Source of the DNA: Micractinium sp. NFX-FRZ
Lineage: Eukaryota > Chlorophyta > Trebouxiophyceae > Chlorellales > Chlorellaceae
Direction: 5' to 3'
Assembly (NCBI GenBank): GCA_029339195.1
Contig: JAPTJF010000083.1
Span: 62,001-126,000, forward strand
DNA length: 64,000 nucleotides
Part shown: positions 23,201 through 34,823 of the stretch, piece by piece
How the letters are laid out: each line of letters opens with the position of its first letter
How positions within the stretch are numbered: the first letter of the stretch is position 1
The notes under the pieces: model-generated
What the model was told of the DNA's origin: nothing
What the model saw: only the letters and a program-made list of their open reading frames with translations
The model's database searches: none
Translations under genes and position numbers: made by a program

Positions 23201-25575
23201 ACCCGCCCGTCTGGCCCAAGCCCACGGCAAGCGTCTGATGAGCAAGAGCCTCCGTGTGAGAGAGGCAGTGGGGTGCACGCCTCGCCACGCCCCCTTGTTG
23301 CCAGCGCACCGTTCTCAGGGCACACTCTGACGCCCTGGCCCACACGGATGGAACAAACTCTGTCACTCACATTTGAGAGGATCTGCGAGAGGCGCTTGGT
23401 GCACGCGTCATCAAACACAAACGGCTTGCCCCCCGCCTCCTCTGCTGCGCCTGCTGCAGCATCATCAACTGCATCCGCCGCATCATCTGCCCCTGCCGCA
23501 GCGCCGTCTGCCGCCGCCGCCGCTGCTGCTGCTGCTGTGCCATCTGCCGCAGGGGCTGCCGCCTCCGTTGCCTCCTCTGCAGCGGGGGCGCTGCCCTGCT
23601 GCCCGCCTGCTGCTGCTGCTGCCGATGGCTCGGCGGCGCCAGCACCGGCAGCGGCAGCGACATCAACCCCCATCGCTTCTGCCCCTGCCGCCGCCGCCTG
23701 CTGCCCCTCTGCCTCGCCGCCCAGCTCGCCGCCCGCCGCGCCGGCAGCCGCCTCGGCCGCCGCCGCCGCCTCGTCCCGCAGCAGCGCGGCGCGGCCCCGC
23801 CCCCGGGCTGGGTCAAAGGCCCACTCAGGCAGGACGTACTCGTACCGCCGCTTGTCGCAGTGCTTGCGTGAGTCAAACCCGTTGGTCACGCGGCTGTAGC
23901 CAAACACGCGGATCTGCGGGGAGGGCATGTGCAAGCACGGGTGAGGCGGGAAGGGCGGGGTGACATGGGGTGCTGCACAAGGGAGGCCGGCAGCACGTGT
24001 GGGGACGCGGCAGGCAGCAAACCACCAGGGCGCACCACACACCCATTATACTCCTTTTTTATTACCCATTATACTTGTGGACTGCCCGCCCAGCTCTCCC
24101 AGACGCACCCCCACAAGGCAGCGCCTGCAGTGGGGCCGCCGCAGCAGGCCGGCACGCCCCCTGCAAACGGCGCCCACAGCTGACTGCACGATGTGCGCAC
24201 CCCGCCTCCCACCCACCCACCCACCCCAGCCCAGCCCACCCACACCTAGCTGGGCCGCGCGGCGTTGAGGCCAGTACAGCAAGCCCACCCTGGCACACCC
24301 CTCTGCAAAAGGTGCCCACCACAGCCTGCCCTCCCACCTGGCTGGGCAGCGCGGCGTTGATGCGGTCCACCAGGCCCGGAGGCTCCAGCACGCACTGCAG
24401 GCTGACCACCTGCCCCACCGCGCTCACGCCCTTGTCGGTGCGGGCGGCGCGCATCCAATGGATCTGCAGATTCAAGCAGGATGCAGTTGTATCTGTGGAT
24501 CACTGATCGGTGGTGGGCAACTGATCGGTGGGCAACGTCACCGGAACCCCTTGTGTCGGCGCAGGCGGGCGGCGCGCATCCAGTGGGTCTGCAGGCCCTC
24601 GGGTGTTGATGCATGGAGAAGTGTATCGGTGTGACCCAATTGTGTGGGGAACTGCATCGGTGGGCAACTGATCGGTGCATAGCCTCGCCTCACTCCCTCA
24701 AGCCAGCGCGGAGGCAGCGGGCGACACAGGGAGGCAACGCCTGCCCGTCAGACTTCCGTGGAACCCCATGCTGTCCATAGCAGCAGCAGCAGCAGGGGTG
24801 GCACCCCCGACATGCATTTTACTGCAGCATGGATACCAACTCCCTCATCTCAAGGCTGCCCCCGCACCTTCATAAACCCGTTTTCGTCTGCATTGTTGTC
24901 AGAGATGCCCCCAGCCGCGTGCAGCGCTTTGAACAGTTCGTCCTCGATCGTCTTGGCCCCCGGGTTGCGCTGCATCCCCTGGTAGCCGTGCCCCACGTAG
25001 GCGAGGTACATGGCGACCTGGAGGGGGCGGGCAAGGGGGGCGACGAGGCAGGCGATTGCACAAACAGAGATGGGGCGGCGAGGCGGGGGAGGCAGCAGGC
25101 AGCGGCGGCTGGCGGCAGCGGTGACGGGCAGGCAGCGCAGCCGCGGCCGGGGCGGCCTTCCGCGCATGTTGAATGGCTTGGACGTAGCGGCGGGCAGGCC
25201 GGGGCTCAAGAGAGACTGGCCGAAAACCCCACAACATGCATGTGCCGAAAGGGGCGTGCCCCGGTATTCTGCAGCCCTCAGCATCCCTTCTCCAGCCAGA
25301 AACGAAAGGTTGATGAAGCCGAAACACACCTTGCGCTTCTTGTTCCTCGGGCCGCTGCTGCCCGCCTCCTGCCCGCCTTCCGTGCTGGCTTGCTGCGCTG
25401 ATGCGGGCTCTGTAGGGCCCGAAGGCGCCGATGCCGCGGCTGCATCGTCAGTAGCAGCAGCGGCCTGCTCCACCGGCACTGGTTCCGCCTCCATAGCTGC
25501 GGTGAGAGCTCGCCAACCGGTTGGGGCAGTAAATGGTGAGCGCAAAGAGGCTTTGAGACCTCTGGCAGGCGCCAT
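20234..25575 (-). CDS. PUS1: tRNA pseudouridine synthase, PUS1/TruA family
   Basis: Ten exons, 5' to 3': 25330-25575, 24868-25017, 24338-24463, 23371-23913, 22822-22907, 22336-22426, 21874-21949, 21376-21512, 20845-20942, 20234-20564, giving 627 aa. An ATG at 25494 would give 600 aa; the upstream ATG adds a basic presequence-like leader. The enzyme isomerises uridine in tRNA and other RNAs. VAMYLAYVGHGYQGMQ opens the fold. ARTDKGVSA carries the catalytic Asp (about residue 142). YDGTHNYHNYT and SFMLHQIRKMVG are family motifs. Exon 4 has an Ala-rich insert of about 80 residues. The C-terminus is an Arg/Gly-rich RGG-like tail (GRGRGRGGRG), a likely extra RNA-binding element. Introns hold many partial copies of exon edges. 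Confidence 0.92.
20716..20734. repeat. (TC)n microsatellite
   Basis: Dinucleotide run in the last PUS1 intron. Confidence 0.85.
21003..21090 (-). pseudogene. Partial copy of PUS1 exon 9 acceptor edge
   Basis: This resembles 20910-20995 (exon 9 start plus upstream intron). It reads SEQVHPTIA against the real AEQVYPHIA, and the flanking purine-rich intron bases are also copied. The cag acceptor is lost. Confidence 0.65.
21218..21300 (-). pseudogene. Partial copy of PUS1 exon 8 donor edge
   Basis: This repeats the exon 8 end and following intron found at about 21300-21400. It reads CAAQVAAFK against AAEVAAFK. A shared intron block, gtgttcagtgcacagcacag, recurs at about 21220 and 21302. Confidence 0.75.
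21621..21700 (-). pseudogene. Partial copy of PUS1 exon 8 acceptor edge
   Basis: This closely repeats 21474-21565, covering the first 13 or so codons of exon 8, its acceptor and intron beyond. It still has a usable AG before the copied codons (DLNTPMAPELGLF in the real exon). Confidence 0.8.
22951..23085 (-). pseudogene. Two partial copies of PUS1 exon 5 acceptor edge
   Basis: The exon 5 start at 22886-22918 (YDGTHNYHN with its cag acceptor) recurs at 22951-22985 and 23051-23085. Both keep cag followed by tacgacggcaccca. They would be legal acceptors but are followed by frame-disrupting sequence. Confidence 0.82.
24239..24275 (-). pseudogene. Partial copy of PUS1 exon 3 donor edge
   Basis: This resembles 24333-24370, the end of exon 3 (INAALPSQ) with its donor. 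The donor bases are altered in the copy. Confidence 0.6.
24557..24597 (-). pseudogene. Partial copy of PUS1 exon 3 acceptor edge
   Basis: This repeats 24435-24470 (IHWMRAARTD with acceptor) nearly exactly; gcgggcggcgcgcatcca is identical in both. The cag acceptor is retained. Confidence 0.78.
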
Positions 25576-26425
25576 GCACGCAGGGAGAGAGAGAGGCAGG
25601 CGGCCGCCCGGCTGGCGGCGACTGCAGGCTCCCAGGTACAATGAACTGATGCCGCCTCCTTGCCGTCCTGCTGGCAAACAAACGGGCCCTTACAGGAAAG
25701 AAGTGGGGTGAAACAGCGATTGTGATGGCGAGGCATGATGAATGGGCCACAGTGCTCCGTCGAGCCCCAGAGCGGCGGAGGAGCACCACAGCAGAGGGAC
25801 ACAAAGCAAGGTGTTTCGGTTGTTTGTAATTGGAATGACATTGAGAGAGGGGTGTTGTTTTGTGAGGAGGCGTGTTGACATCGACAGTGCAGGGGGGGAG
25901 AACTATGAAGCGCTGGGTTGCTTAAAAGAAGCTTCACAGAAGCAGGAATGCAAGCCAATGGCAAGAGAGGGTGGATGAGCAAATGAAGTGAGGGCGGGTC
26001 ACGCAAAAATCAGGTGGGCCGAGGCGTGGGTGGGTGGTGAAGCTTGATGGATGCACTGTGGGGTGTGGGGCCATGCAGGCCAGGGCTGGCAGGGACTTGC
26101 AGGCCAAAAGAAGGGGACGCACGCGCATGGTGCATTCGTGGAAAAAGGTTACTCTGTTGGCACGGCAGGGCAGGGCAGGAGGAAAAGAGGCCTGGAGGAA
26201 TGGCGTGATTCGAGGGGGGCAACAACAATACCAGTTTGATATTAGATTGCCTTCCTCACGGGGTCGGAGGGCGAGGGCAGGCAATCGGTGGGGGTGAGGG
26301 GTGCCTGGGCGGTTGGGGCCTGCCGGCACGCAGGCTGCCAGGGCACCGGCCCAGCGGGCATCTTGCCTGCGGGCCTGGCAGGAGGAGGGCGCCGCTGTGG
26401 GCTGCCAGCTGGCGGGTGGCCCAAC
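25576..26425. other. PUS1 5' region and long 3' UTR of the membrane protein gene
   Basis: A minus-strand TGTAA (TTACA, 25690-25694) is the nearest polyadenylation signal for the gene ending at 26426. That implies a 3' UTR of about 700 bases and only about 100 bases between transcripts. No coding signal is seen. Confidence 0.4.
25690..25694 (-). terminator. Possible polyadenylation signal TGTAA (HRGP-tailed gene)
   Basis: This is the only minus-strand TGTAA noticed between the stop at 26426 and the PUS1 start. Confidence 0.35.
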
Positions 26426-29190
26426 TCATGCGGGGCCGCGGCGCTTCAGCACCCGAGCAGGCGGTGGCGCCTTTCTGGGCGCAGGCGGCGGGGGCTTCTT
26501 AGCGGCAGGCGCCGGCTTGGGCGGGGGCGGGCTTGGGGACGGCGGCTTGGGGGACGGCGGCTTGGGGGACGGCGGCTTGGGGGAAGGCGGCTTGGGGGAG
26601 GGCGGCTTGGGGGAGGGGGGCTTGGGGGAGGGAGAAGGAGGGGGAGGGGACTTGACGCCAGCCGTGCCGGCGCCGTTGCCTGAGCCGCCAGCTGGCGGGG
26701 ATGAGCTGGCGGCGGGAGGCGGGGAGCTGGGGGGCGGCTTCCCAAGGAAGTTGTAGCCGTCAACCGCAAGGTTGGGGGGCCAGCCAGCGGCGGTTGCATA
26801 GGCGCTGAACGAGGCTGCAGCAGCAGGCGTGGGGGCGGGGGAAGGGAAGCGCCAGGTCAGCAGGGAGCAGCAGTCAAGAGGGAGCAACAGGACGCAGAAG
26901 CAACAGCGGTAGCAGAGGCAGGCGGCGGGCATGAAGAGCGGGGTGCGGCTTACTGGCAGCCAGCAGCTGTGGCAGGCAGGCAGGTGCAAGGAGGCGTGCA
27001 GGCACAGCAGGCAGCAGGGTGGCGGCGGCTGCGGCGCGGAGCTCACCTGGGCAGTTGGGGCGGGCGCAGTTGGCGCACAGGACGGTGGTGCCGGCGGCGC
27101 GCGCCTCGCAGGGCCCGGCATACAGCTGCTGGTTGGCGCCGCAGGTGGGTACCTTGGGGCACGAAATGCCTGCTGTGGCCACGCCGCCCCTGCTGGAGGC
27201 GCAGCTGCCGCTGGCGCCTGGACGGAGAATGAGGGGGGAGGAGGAGGAGGGGCGGGGCGGGGCGGTGAGTGGTCGGGGACGTGCGCTGCCGAGGCGTAGC
27301 ACGCCGCAGTGCACGCTGGCCATGCCAGCACCGCCTGCAGGCACAGCTTCCAGCACGAGCACGCACACCACTGGCACACCCAACCCTAGTGCTTGCCCAT
27401 AGGAACACACGCACTCATAAACACACACACGCTCTGCCTGCGCTCACCGCAAGAGCCGCCGCCGGTGGTGGTGACATCGTACACGGTGCCGGTGATGCTC
27501 GCCATGCTGGCGCCTCCTGAAGCGCTGCCGCCGGCCGCCAGCAGGCGGCGCTGGCTCGTGCCCGCGCCCGCGCCGCCGCCGCCGCCGCCGCCGCCGCTCC
27601 GGATCTCATACACTCCAAAGTCGCAAACCACAATGCGCATCATCTGCACGCCAGCTCCTGCAGTGATGCTGGCGGCGGCGGCGGCGGCCGTGCCCGCCGT
27701 GCCGCCGCGCATCGCCCAGCTGCCGTCTGCGGGCGCCGCCACCACAAACTCCGCCTGCACGCCTGGCACCAGGCTGGCTGAAAAGACTTGGTAGGCCGCC
27801 ACGGTGCCGCTCTCTGTGGTGACCACGAGCTCCCGCAGGCTGAGCAGGGCAGAGGCCGCTTCAGCGGGGGCGTGGTGCGCAAAAAGCAAGTCGGCCACGC
27901 CGGCGGTGCTCGCCGTGGCTGCGGGCAGCGGGGGAGGAAGATTGAAGTGGGGTGAGGTAAGCGGGGGGTGCCACAAGGCTGACGCGCGCGGGCAGGGTTT
28001 GGCTTGGCCTTTGAATGGGGAAGCAGGGCGGGCCGACTGGGTGCGCAGGGAGGGAAGGCCGCCTGAGCAGCGCGCACCCGCATTGCGGCATTCACCGGAA
28101 GACATACCAACAGCCTGCGGCAGCTGCGCCGCCCACTGACCGCGTGACCCCCCGCTGCGTCCCTGCCAGCACAGACGGGCACAGCGACACGAAAGGAGGG
28201 AAGGGAAGGCAGCAGTGGGACACAGCAACAGGGGGAAAAAAGGCAAGGCGGCAGCGGCGCTCACCGACGACGTGCTCCCCGCTGCGGTCCATCAGCGCCC
28301 CGCCGTGCGCCACCTGTGTGTCCCGGCTCATCTTGATGACGGCGTACGTCAGCCCAGCATTGGCCGCCAGCATCAGCAGGCAGAGCACCAGCAGGATGCT
28401 ACCAATGGTCAGCCCCCAGCGCAGCTTGGTCTTGGCTGCAGCGGGAGGGGATGGGAGGGGATGGGGCGGGACGGGGCGGGGCGGCGGTGTGAGCACCGCT
28501 GGGACAGGAGGGAGGAGGATTGCCAGTCCTCCTCGGTCAGACAGCAGCACGTGTTGTGCCGCAACACGCAGGGGGCAGCAGGGGGCTTGCAGGGAGCGGC
28601 GGGAAGGGGCGGAGCTGGCGCGCATGCTGCGGCAGCAGTCGGGCGGCAGCCAGGCGGCAGCAGTCACTTGGCGGTACTAGGCACTTGGACGGCGGGCGGG
28701 CGGGCGGGCGGTACTGGCCGCTCACCCGACACCTCGCTCTCCATCACGTTTACAATGTCCTGCCGGCTCATGCGGGCGCTGCGGGAGGAGTGCTTGAGCA
28801 GGCGGTTCTGCACAGCTTTCACATCCGTCATCGGCATCAGGTCATTGACTGCAGGCGGCAAAGGGAGAGGGCGGGGACACCCGGTGCAGGACAGCCAGTT
28901 CAAGGATTCGGGAGCAGAACTGGCTGGCTCGTGCCGGTTGCATGGCCCTGGCGCCTGGGCTGGGCGTGCACCAGAGGGCAGCGAGGTGGGCTGGCGGCAG
29001 GGAGCAGGCGCGCCGCCGGCAGGGCGCGCCGCCGGGGGCAGGCGGTGCGGCAGGAGCTGTCCCGGCCAGGCGCAAGGATACCGCCGCTAACTGGGCACTC
29101 ACTTGCAACGCCGCTGGTTTGGCGCGACGCCTCCATTTTGCGCGGCGCCCAGTCCAGGCTCTGCCGCGGGCTCCAGGCAAACGCCTCCAT
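26426..29190 (-). CDS. Single-pass membrane protein with PPSPK-repeat (HRGP-like) tail
   Basis: Six exons, 5' to 3': 29103-29190, 28726-28848, 28265-28435, 27448-27918, 27047-27217, 26426-26814, giving 470 aa. All introns are phase 1. An upstream in-frame ATG at 29343 would add 51 residues. A hydrophilic N-terminus of about 70 residues precedes TKLRWG and one hydrophobic helix (LTIGSILLVLCLLMLAANAG), so the C-terminal part is probably outside the cell. The outer part has an Ala/Gly-rich domain without Cys until its end, then a Cys-rich exon (ASGSCAS, SCPKVPTCG, VLCANCARPNCPG), then a tail of PPSPK repeats typical of hydroxyproline-rich wall proteins. No family was recognised. A cell-wall or adhesion role is inference. 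Confidence 0.78.
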
Positions 29191-31769
29191 AGTGGCTGCT
29201 CGAGCAAAAGGCCCGCTGTCCGGCTGCTCAGCGGCGGGCTGCTGTGTGCCCTGCGCAGCCCCCTGCGCTCCGTCGCGCGCAGAGTCGGTGCTGCATCGCG
29301 GCGTGGCGTGCAGCGACCTCTCCTCTTGCAACTGCGGGAGCATTATGGTGCTCGGCCTGTTGCTGGCCGTCGCTGCACTAGTCAGGTGCGCAGCAGAACA
29401 AGAGCCCACGAAAAGGGCGAAGTGTGAAGAATGAGGGTGGGGACCTGGTGGGGACGGGGTCCTGCGCGCATGGTGGGGGAAGTCGCCACGTCCGTCGGCC
29501 ACCAAGTGTCACCATGGACTTCCTCTGCTTGGGTCTGGCCCTTGAAAAGGTCCCGCCAGGCCTCTTTGCACCTACATGCACCGAAAGGCGAGCCCTACCG
29601 TTGCCGTGTGCGGGCCCAGGCTTGGTCCCGCTTTGTCCCTGCCGCGGCCTTCGCCCCGCAGAAGGCGCGCTCCTTGTGTCTATTGCAGCGCAGTCGAGCG
29701 CGAGGCGACAACATCCCAGATGCACACGCACGGAGGGGGGCTTTGGCTGCCCAGCAGCCACATGCACCAGTCAGGCGGCAGCTGGGCAAGCCGCCGCCAG
29801 CGCGGCGGCGTCATTCAGCAAGCAGCAGATGGGGGAGTGCACAAGAGACACACAAAGACAGTTCGTGACGTTTGCACGCTGGAGCGCTACGATTGATGCA
29901 GGATGGGTTGGCAAGGGTGATGCATGATCGACTCCACCGGATTTTACCGGATTTGCAGGTTGAGCAGGGGTTCGATCGGGCTGCCTGCAACGGTAAGACC
30001 TGCCCCGACCCGTGCTTACCAGGCCATGGCACAGCACAGCCACCGCAGCGGTTTGCGCCTGGGAAGCATCTCATAGAGCAGCACATGCACCACCTGTGCA
30101 CCGCCGCCGCACACTGCACCATGCCAGGGCAGCAGCCCATCCCGCATCCCACCCACTGCCTTGCCCTGCCCCACGCGCTGTGCGACAAGATCATCCTGGG
30201 CGGCGGCATGATCTTCACCTTCTACAAGGCCCGCGGCCTGGCTGTGGGCTCCTCCCTGGTGGAGGAGGACAAGCTGGAGCTGGCCAAGGCCAAACACTCT
30301 GCCGCCCCACTCTGGGTCCAGCCCGCACCTCCCCCTGCTGTGCCGCCCCACGCTGCTGTCCCGATGCACCGCATACACCGCACTCTGCATGACGCATACC
30401 CGACCACCCCACCCAGCGACTGCCTCAGGTGCCCGGCTTGGGTGCCTTGCGTTTGATGCACACCAGGGAGTGTTGGCTCTGCTGAGTGGCACAATAAAGG
30501 GCAGATCCTGTCTCTGGAAGTGCGTAGCAGCATGCCCTTGCACAAATGAAAGGAGCGGTTCTGCGGGCACCTGCTGCCGTCCTCCACCTCGGATCCCAGC
30601 TGCGCAGGGTACCAGAAACACGGGAATGGGCACCAGCTCGGCACCTCAGGGCGCGTGTTTCTACCAGGGGCTGGCCTTGCAAACAGCAGAAGCCTGCTGA
30701 GAGCTTGGCGCACGCTGCGCTGAGCGCAGGATGTGCAGCGGGTTGGGCAGCCGCGGGGCAGCGGTGCAGGGGGGCCCACGTCGGCGCCCAGCCTGAGGCA
30801 GTATGACCGGTCCGTGAGGAGGCTGCCGCCCAGGCAGTCACGCGAGACCAGCGAGAGTGGGGCCGGGTCGGCATGCAGTTGTGGGGCAGAGGGAAGGCAG
30901 GGGGGTGCGTGGGCCAGCTATGTCGCGTCTGCTGGGTCTGCCGTGGCTGCGCCTTCCATGCACATTAGGTGTGACCGCATCAGGAGTTGTGCCGTAGCGG
31001 GAGTTGTGGGCAGCTTCTGCCCCTCCACCGGGCCTCCCGTTCCTCCGGTGGCTCTAAAACAGGCTTTGGGGGGCTGGGAGTGGCTGGGAGTGGCTGGAGG
31101 CAGGCTGGAGGTCGAGTGTGGTAGAGGTTGCTCAGTACTGGCAGGGGCAGCTTCCGGGCAGCGTCCTCCGCAGATGTGAGAAATGGGAAGCCTGGCCAGG
31201 AAACGGACACCACTGTTCGCACTCACTCGCGGCCCTGCAAAACAGGGCTAGCGCCCTTCAGGCGCTGCGGAAGGTCAGCCTTAAGTGACACCGTGCAGCT
31301 CGCCGGAGCGTGCAGGGAGGTCCCTGCCCACAGATTCAGCACCAGTTAAGCCAACAGAGGTGCCGGAGGGCTGTCGTTCCGCGGACCGCGCATCGTTGTG
31401 CGCCTTGCGGTTGCCACGGCTGCACGCACGTGCGGCCCAATGCGTGCATCGCCGCTGGGAGACTCTCATGATGTGATACGCCGGCCGGCATGGCGAGCGG
31501 GAGCCCTGGCCAAGCAGAGGGGATACCCTGCCTCGCCGCCGCGGGTGCCGCCGACAGCGGCACCCGCCGCTGCGGACCCTGCTGTGCACCGCCCTCCCCC
31601 CTCTGTGGCCCCTTGATTGCTGACACGCGCGCTTGGTGTGCCATCAAGGTTTTATTTGGGAGGATCGCTCTGGTTCTGCAGCGCCTCCAGCATACAGCCG
31701 CTCACCTGCCAGCCTCCCGGCCGACCTGCAGGCTCTACCAACGGCACGGTTGTGAAGAGCCTACACCAC
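29191..31769. other. Gene-poor interval
   Basis: This is the longest gene-free stretch, about 2.6 kb. It holds the divergent promoters of the membrane protein gene (-) and the lipase gene (+), plus the phosphoglycerate kinase fragment at 30178-30288. Other open frames show no conserved residues. Confidence 0.45.
30178..30288 (+). pseudogene. Orphan fragment of phosphoglycerate kinase
   Basis: One short frame reads [19 protein letters not shown] and then [17 protein letters not shown], a highly conserved internal segment of phosphoglycerate kinase. Nothing else of the enzyme is present nearby: the codons before it give PHA and those after it run into unrelated sequence, with no donor GT at the end. 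The reading frame itself is undamaged. It is best read as a recently duplicated single exon or partial copy of the alga's real gene elsewhere. It is unlikely to be functional. Confidence 0.85.
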
Positions 31770-34700
31770 ATGCTGTCCCCAGCCGCCGTCGGCCTGCTGG
31801 CCACGCTGCTGTGCGCTTGGTGAGCCGCCCGCCTGGGTTCGTTGTTTCCTTGCTGCTGTGGGAGCAGCAGCGCCGGCGCCCAGGATGGGGGGAGCGCAGG
31901 CGCCGAGGGGGGCCAGCCAGGCGTGCATCATCATGCAAGCCGGTTGGACCGCTGCTGATATCAGTCCCCCCACGTTCCTTTTGCACATGCATTGGCAGGT
32001 CGAGCCCCGCGGCATCGCTCTTCATCCAGCTTCCACCAGGCAAGCACGTGCCCTGCTGCTGCCCCAGGCTGGCTGGCCGACGTGCTGGCAGCGGCCCCCT
32101 GGGAGCGCTGCGTGGGCACGAGGCTGGCCCCTGCGCTGCCCCTACCTGCCAAAACGCTACACAGCGCCCGCACACCGGCCCTGTGCCAACCTGCAGCCAG
32201 CCACCCGGCGGCCCGGCGGCCCGCCCGCACTGCCGCCTGCCTCTTCGTGATGCCACCTTCTCTTCACCGCTCCCTTGCAGACGGCGACTTTGCTGTCACT
32301 GACTGGGCGGTCCACAACCTGGTTGACAGAACATGGAACAAGCCCTCCCTGCCCGCCTTCCCCGCCATCTCCTTTGGCATCACACTGCTGGGGCAGCGCA
32401 ACGCCTCCGCCTTCAACACCACAACCTACCTGTCCCTGCTGAAGGCCGCGCTGCCGCGTGAGTGGCGGGGGAGGGCGCCGGCGCTGCTGTCGGGTGGGGG
32501 TGCTGCTTGCCGCGGTGCGGCGCGCCGACGCCCTGACATGCAGCCAGAGGCCGGAGGTGCAGCATGGGGCGGCCGGCTGCATGCTGCCGGCCTGACCCCC
32601 TGCATCCCTCCCTGCATCCCTTCATGCCCGCCCCGCCCGGCCCCCAATCCTGGCCTGCCCCCCTCCCCGCGCCTCCCGCCCCCATGCAGGCGCCGAGCTG
32701 CGTTTGGAGACCTCGGGCACCAACACCAGCCTGTATGCGCGCCACTTTGCCGTGGCGGTGCGCACCCAGGCCCGCTTCCTCTACGTGTCCACCGGCGCAG
32801 TGGACGCCGCCGCCGCGGCCAGCCTGCTGCGGAATGACACCTGGCTGGCGGGCGTCTTCCCGGCCAGAGGCGCCACCCAGTGGCGGCCAAACCTCGAGTT
32901 TGTGACGCAGCCGTACATGGTGGGTGCGTGGGTGGGTGGGTGGGTGGCGTCCGGTTACTTCTGGGTGGCTCAACTTCGTGTTGAACAGCTGGGTGGGTGG
33001 AGGTGGTGCCCCGGGGCTGGGATGCTAGCCCGCCCTCCTGCCTGCCTGCCTGCCCACCCGCCAGCTAGCGGGTGTGGAAACCCACCCCAGCTGGTGCGCC
33101 TGCTCACGGCACCGCTTCCCCCGGCCCCCACTGCCGTGCCCTGCAGGTCAACAGCCAAGGGACGGGCCTGGGCATCACGGGCGGCAGCAACCGCTCGCCC
33201 GCCCTCTTCTTCACCACCAAGTTCAGGGGGATGATTGCCGTGTTTGGGTTTGACGGCAAGCGATATGCGGACATTATCGCCGGCCAGATGGCAGGTGACA
33301 CAGCGTGGGGGCCAGCTGCTGCCGCCGCTGCTGGTGGTTGACAGGCAAGGTGGAGGGCGGGAGCCAAGTTGTGGCTCCACTCCTGTGCTGGCCAGCTGCA
33401 GCTGTGCACCAACCCTGCCGCTCCCCGCCCTGCCCCTCCCTACCTCCTGCCCTCCTCGCCTCCACCCCTTCCCCGCCCCTCCAGCCTCCATCGCGGCTGG
33501 CAACATCCCCGACGTCTCCTTCACAATGACCACCGAAGTGATCAAGATCGGCAACATAACCACCACCACAGAGCACGTGCACACGCGTGTGGCGGGCGTG
33601 TCCCCGCTCTCAGACCTGGAGGCCTTTGCAGCCAAGGTAGGTGACTAGGACATGTTTAGCTAACGCTGCATCTTGGCTTAGAAATCACTTCGCTGAAAAA
33701 GGAAGACTGCTCCTCTTTCAAAAGAAAAAAGCCTGTACCTCACGGGTAAAGGTCGGTTCCCATCCAAATATGTGGTGCAGGTGAAGAACGCGCCGCAGAC
33801 CCTGTTCCCCAGCACCGACTTTGTTTACTCCACCGTGGCTGTGGAGCCCTGGTCCGCCAAGATCGCCTACCACACGTATTACCCAAAGGTGGTCACAGGT
33901 GAGTTGCCACCCCTGTGCTGCTGCCGCCCCGTGCATGCCTGCTCAGAAAGTGCCCAAGTGCCGCTGCTTGCGTGAATGGTGCGCTGCGCTGTGCCGAGCT
34001 GTTGTTTGGGGGTTCCTGCAGCTGGCCTTGCGCTGCATATGCGCGCACGTCCACCTGCTGCCCCACCTGCTGCCCGCCTGTGAAAAGCATGCAGCCTGCC
34101 CACACGCTTTCCTGCTGTGTGTGCCCCTGCAGACACGGCGTGGAATGCCAAGACCCGCTCCAAGGCTGGTGAGCAAGCGGGGGGGCGGGCCGCGGAGGGA
34201 AGGGAGTGCGCTGGCGGAGCCGGGGCGCCGTGAACGGGCGCTGCCAGCCACAGGCATCTGGCTGCCCATCTGAATAGCAGGCTTGAACTCGAGCTTGAAC
34301 CCATGCATGAACCTGCATGTACCCCCCCCTAGGGGTGTGTGCGAGGGCTTCAAGCCACACGCCTCGCTGTGCTGTGCTCCACTCCCTGCCACCTCTCGAC
34401 CGCCCACACTTGACCACGCTTGCCCGCTCTCCCCACGCCTGCCTCCCCCGCCTGCCGCAGAGCGCCTGGCGCTCTACTCCGCCGCCATCCGCTGCAAGTG
34501 GCCGCGCGTGGCAGCCTGGACGTGCGTGGACTGCCGCTTCGGCCTCACAAGGCTGCTGGATGCCTGGGTGTCGGGCGGCTATTATGAGGATGCCAAGGAC
34601 GCTTTCATGGTGGGCAAGGCAGTCGTTTCTGGTTCACTCCTTTGTTCTGGGTGTATAGTATTGGTGGGGCTTCCATGAGGCTGCTGTTATGCTTCCTTAC

Positions 34701-34788
34701 TTGTGTCACTGTGTAGAGCCTTGCTGGGCAGCGGTGTGCTGCGCCCGGATGCCGCTGCGTACCCACCCACCTTTCCGCCTGCTTGCAG

Positions 34789-34823
<35 letters not shown>

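Noticed and set aside
23371..23913. Splitting PUS1 exon 4 around its Ala-rich stretch as an intron
   Set aside because: The stretch is in frame throughout and no convincing GT-AG pair removes it while preserving the frame.
29960..30000. ggttcgatc resembling a tRNA T-arm
   Set aside because: No matching anticodon arm, D-arm or closing acceptor stem was found around it.
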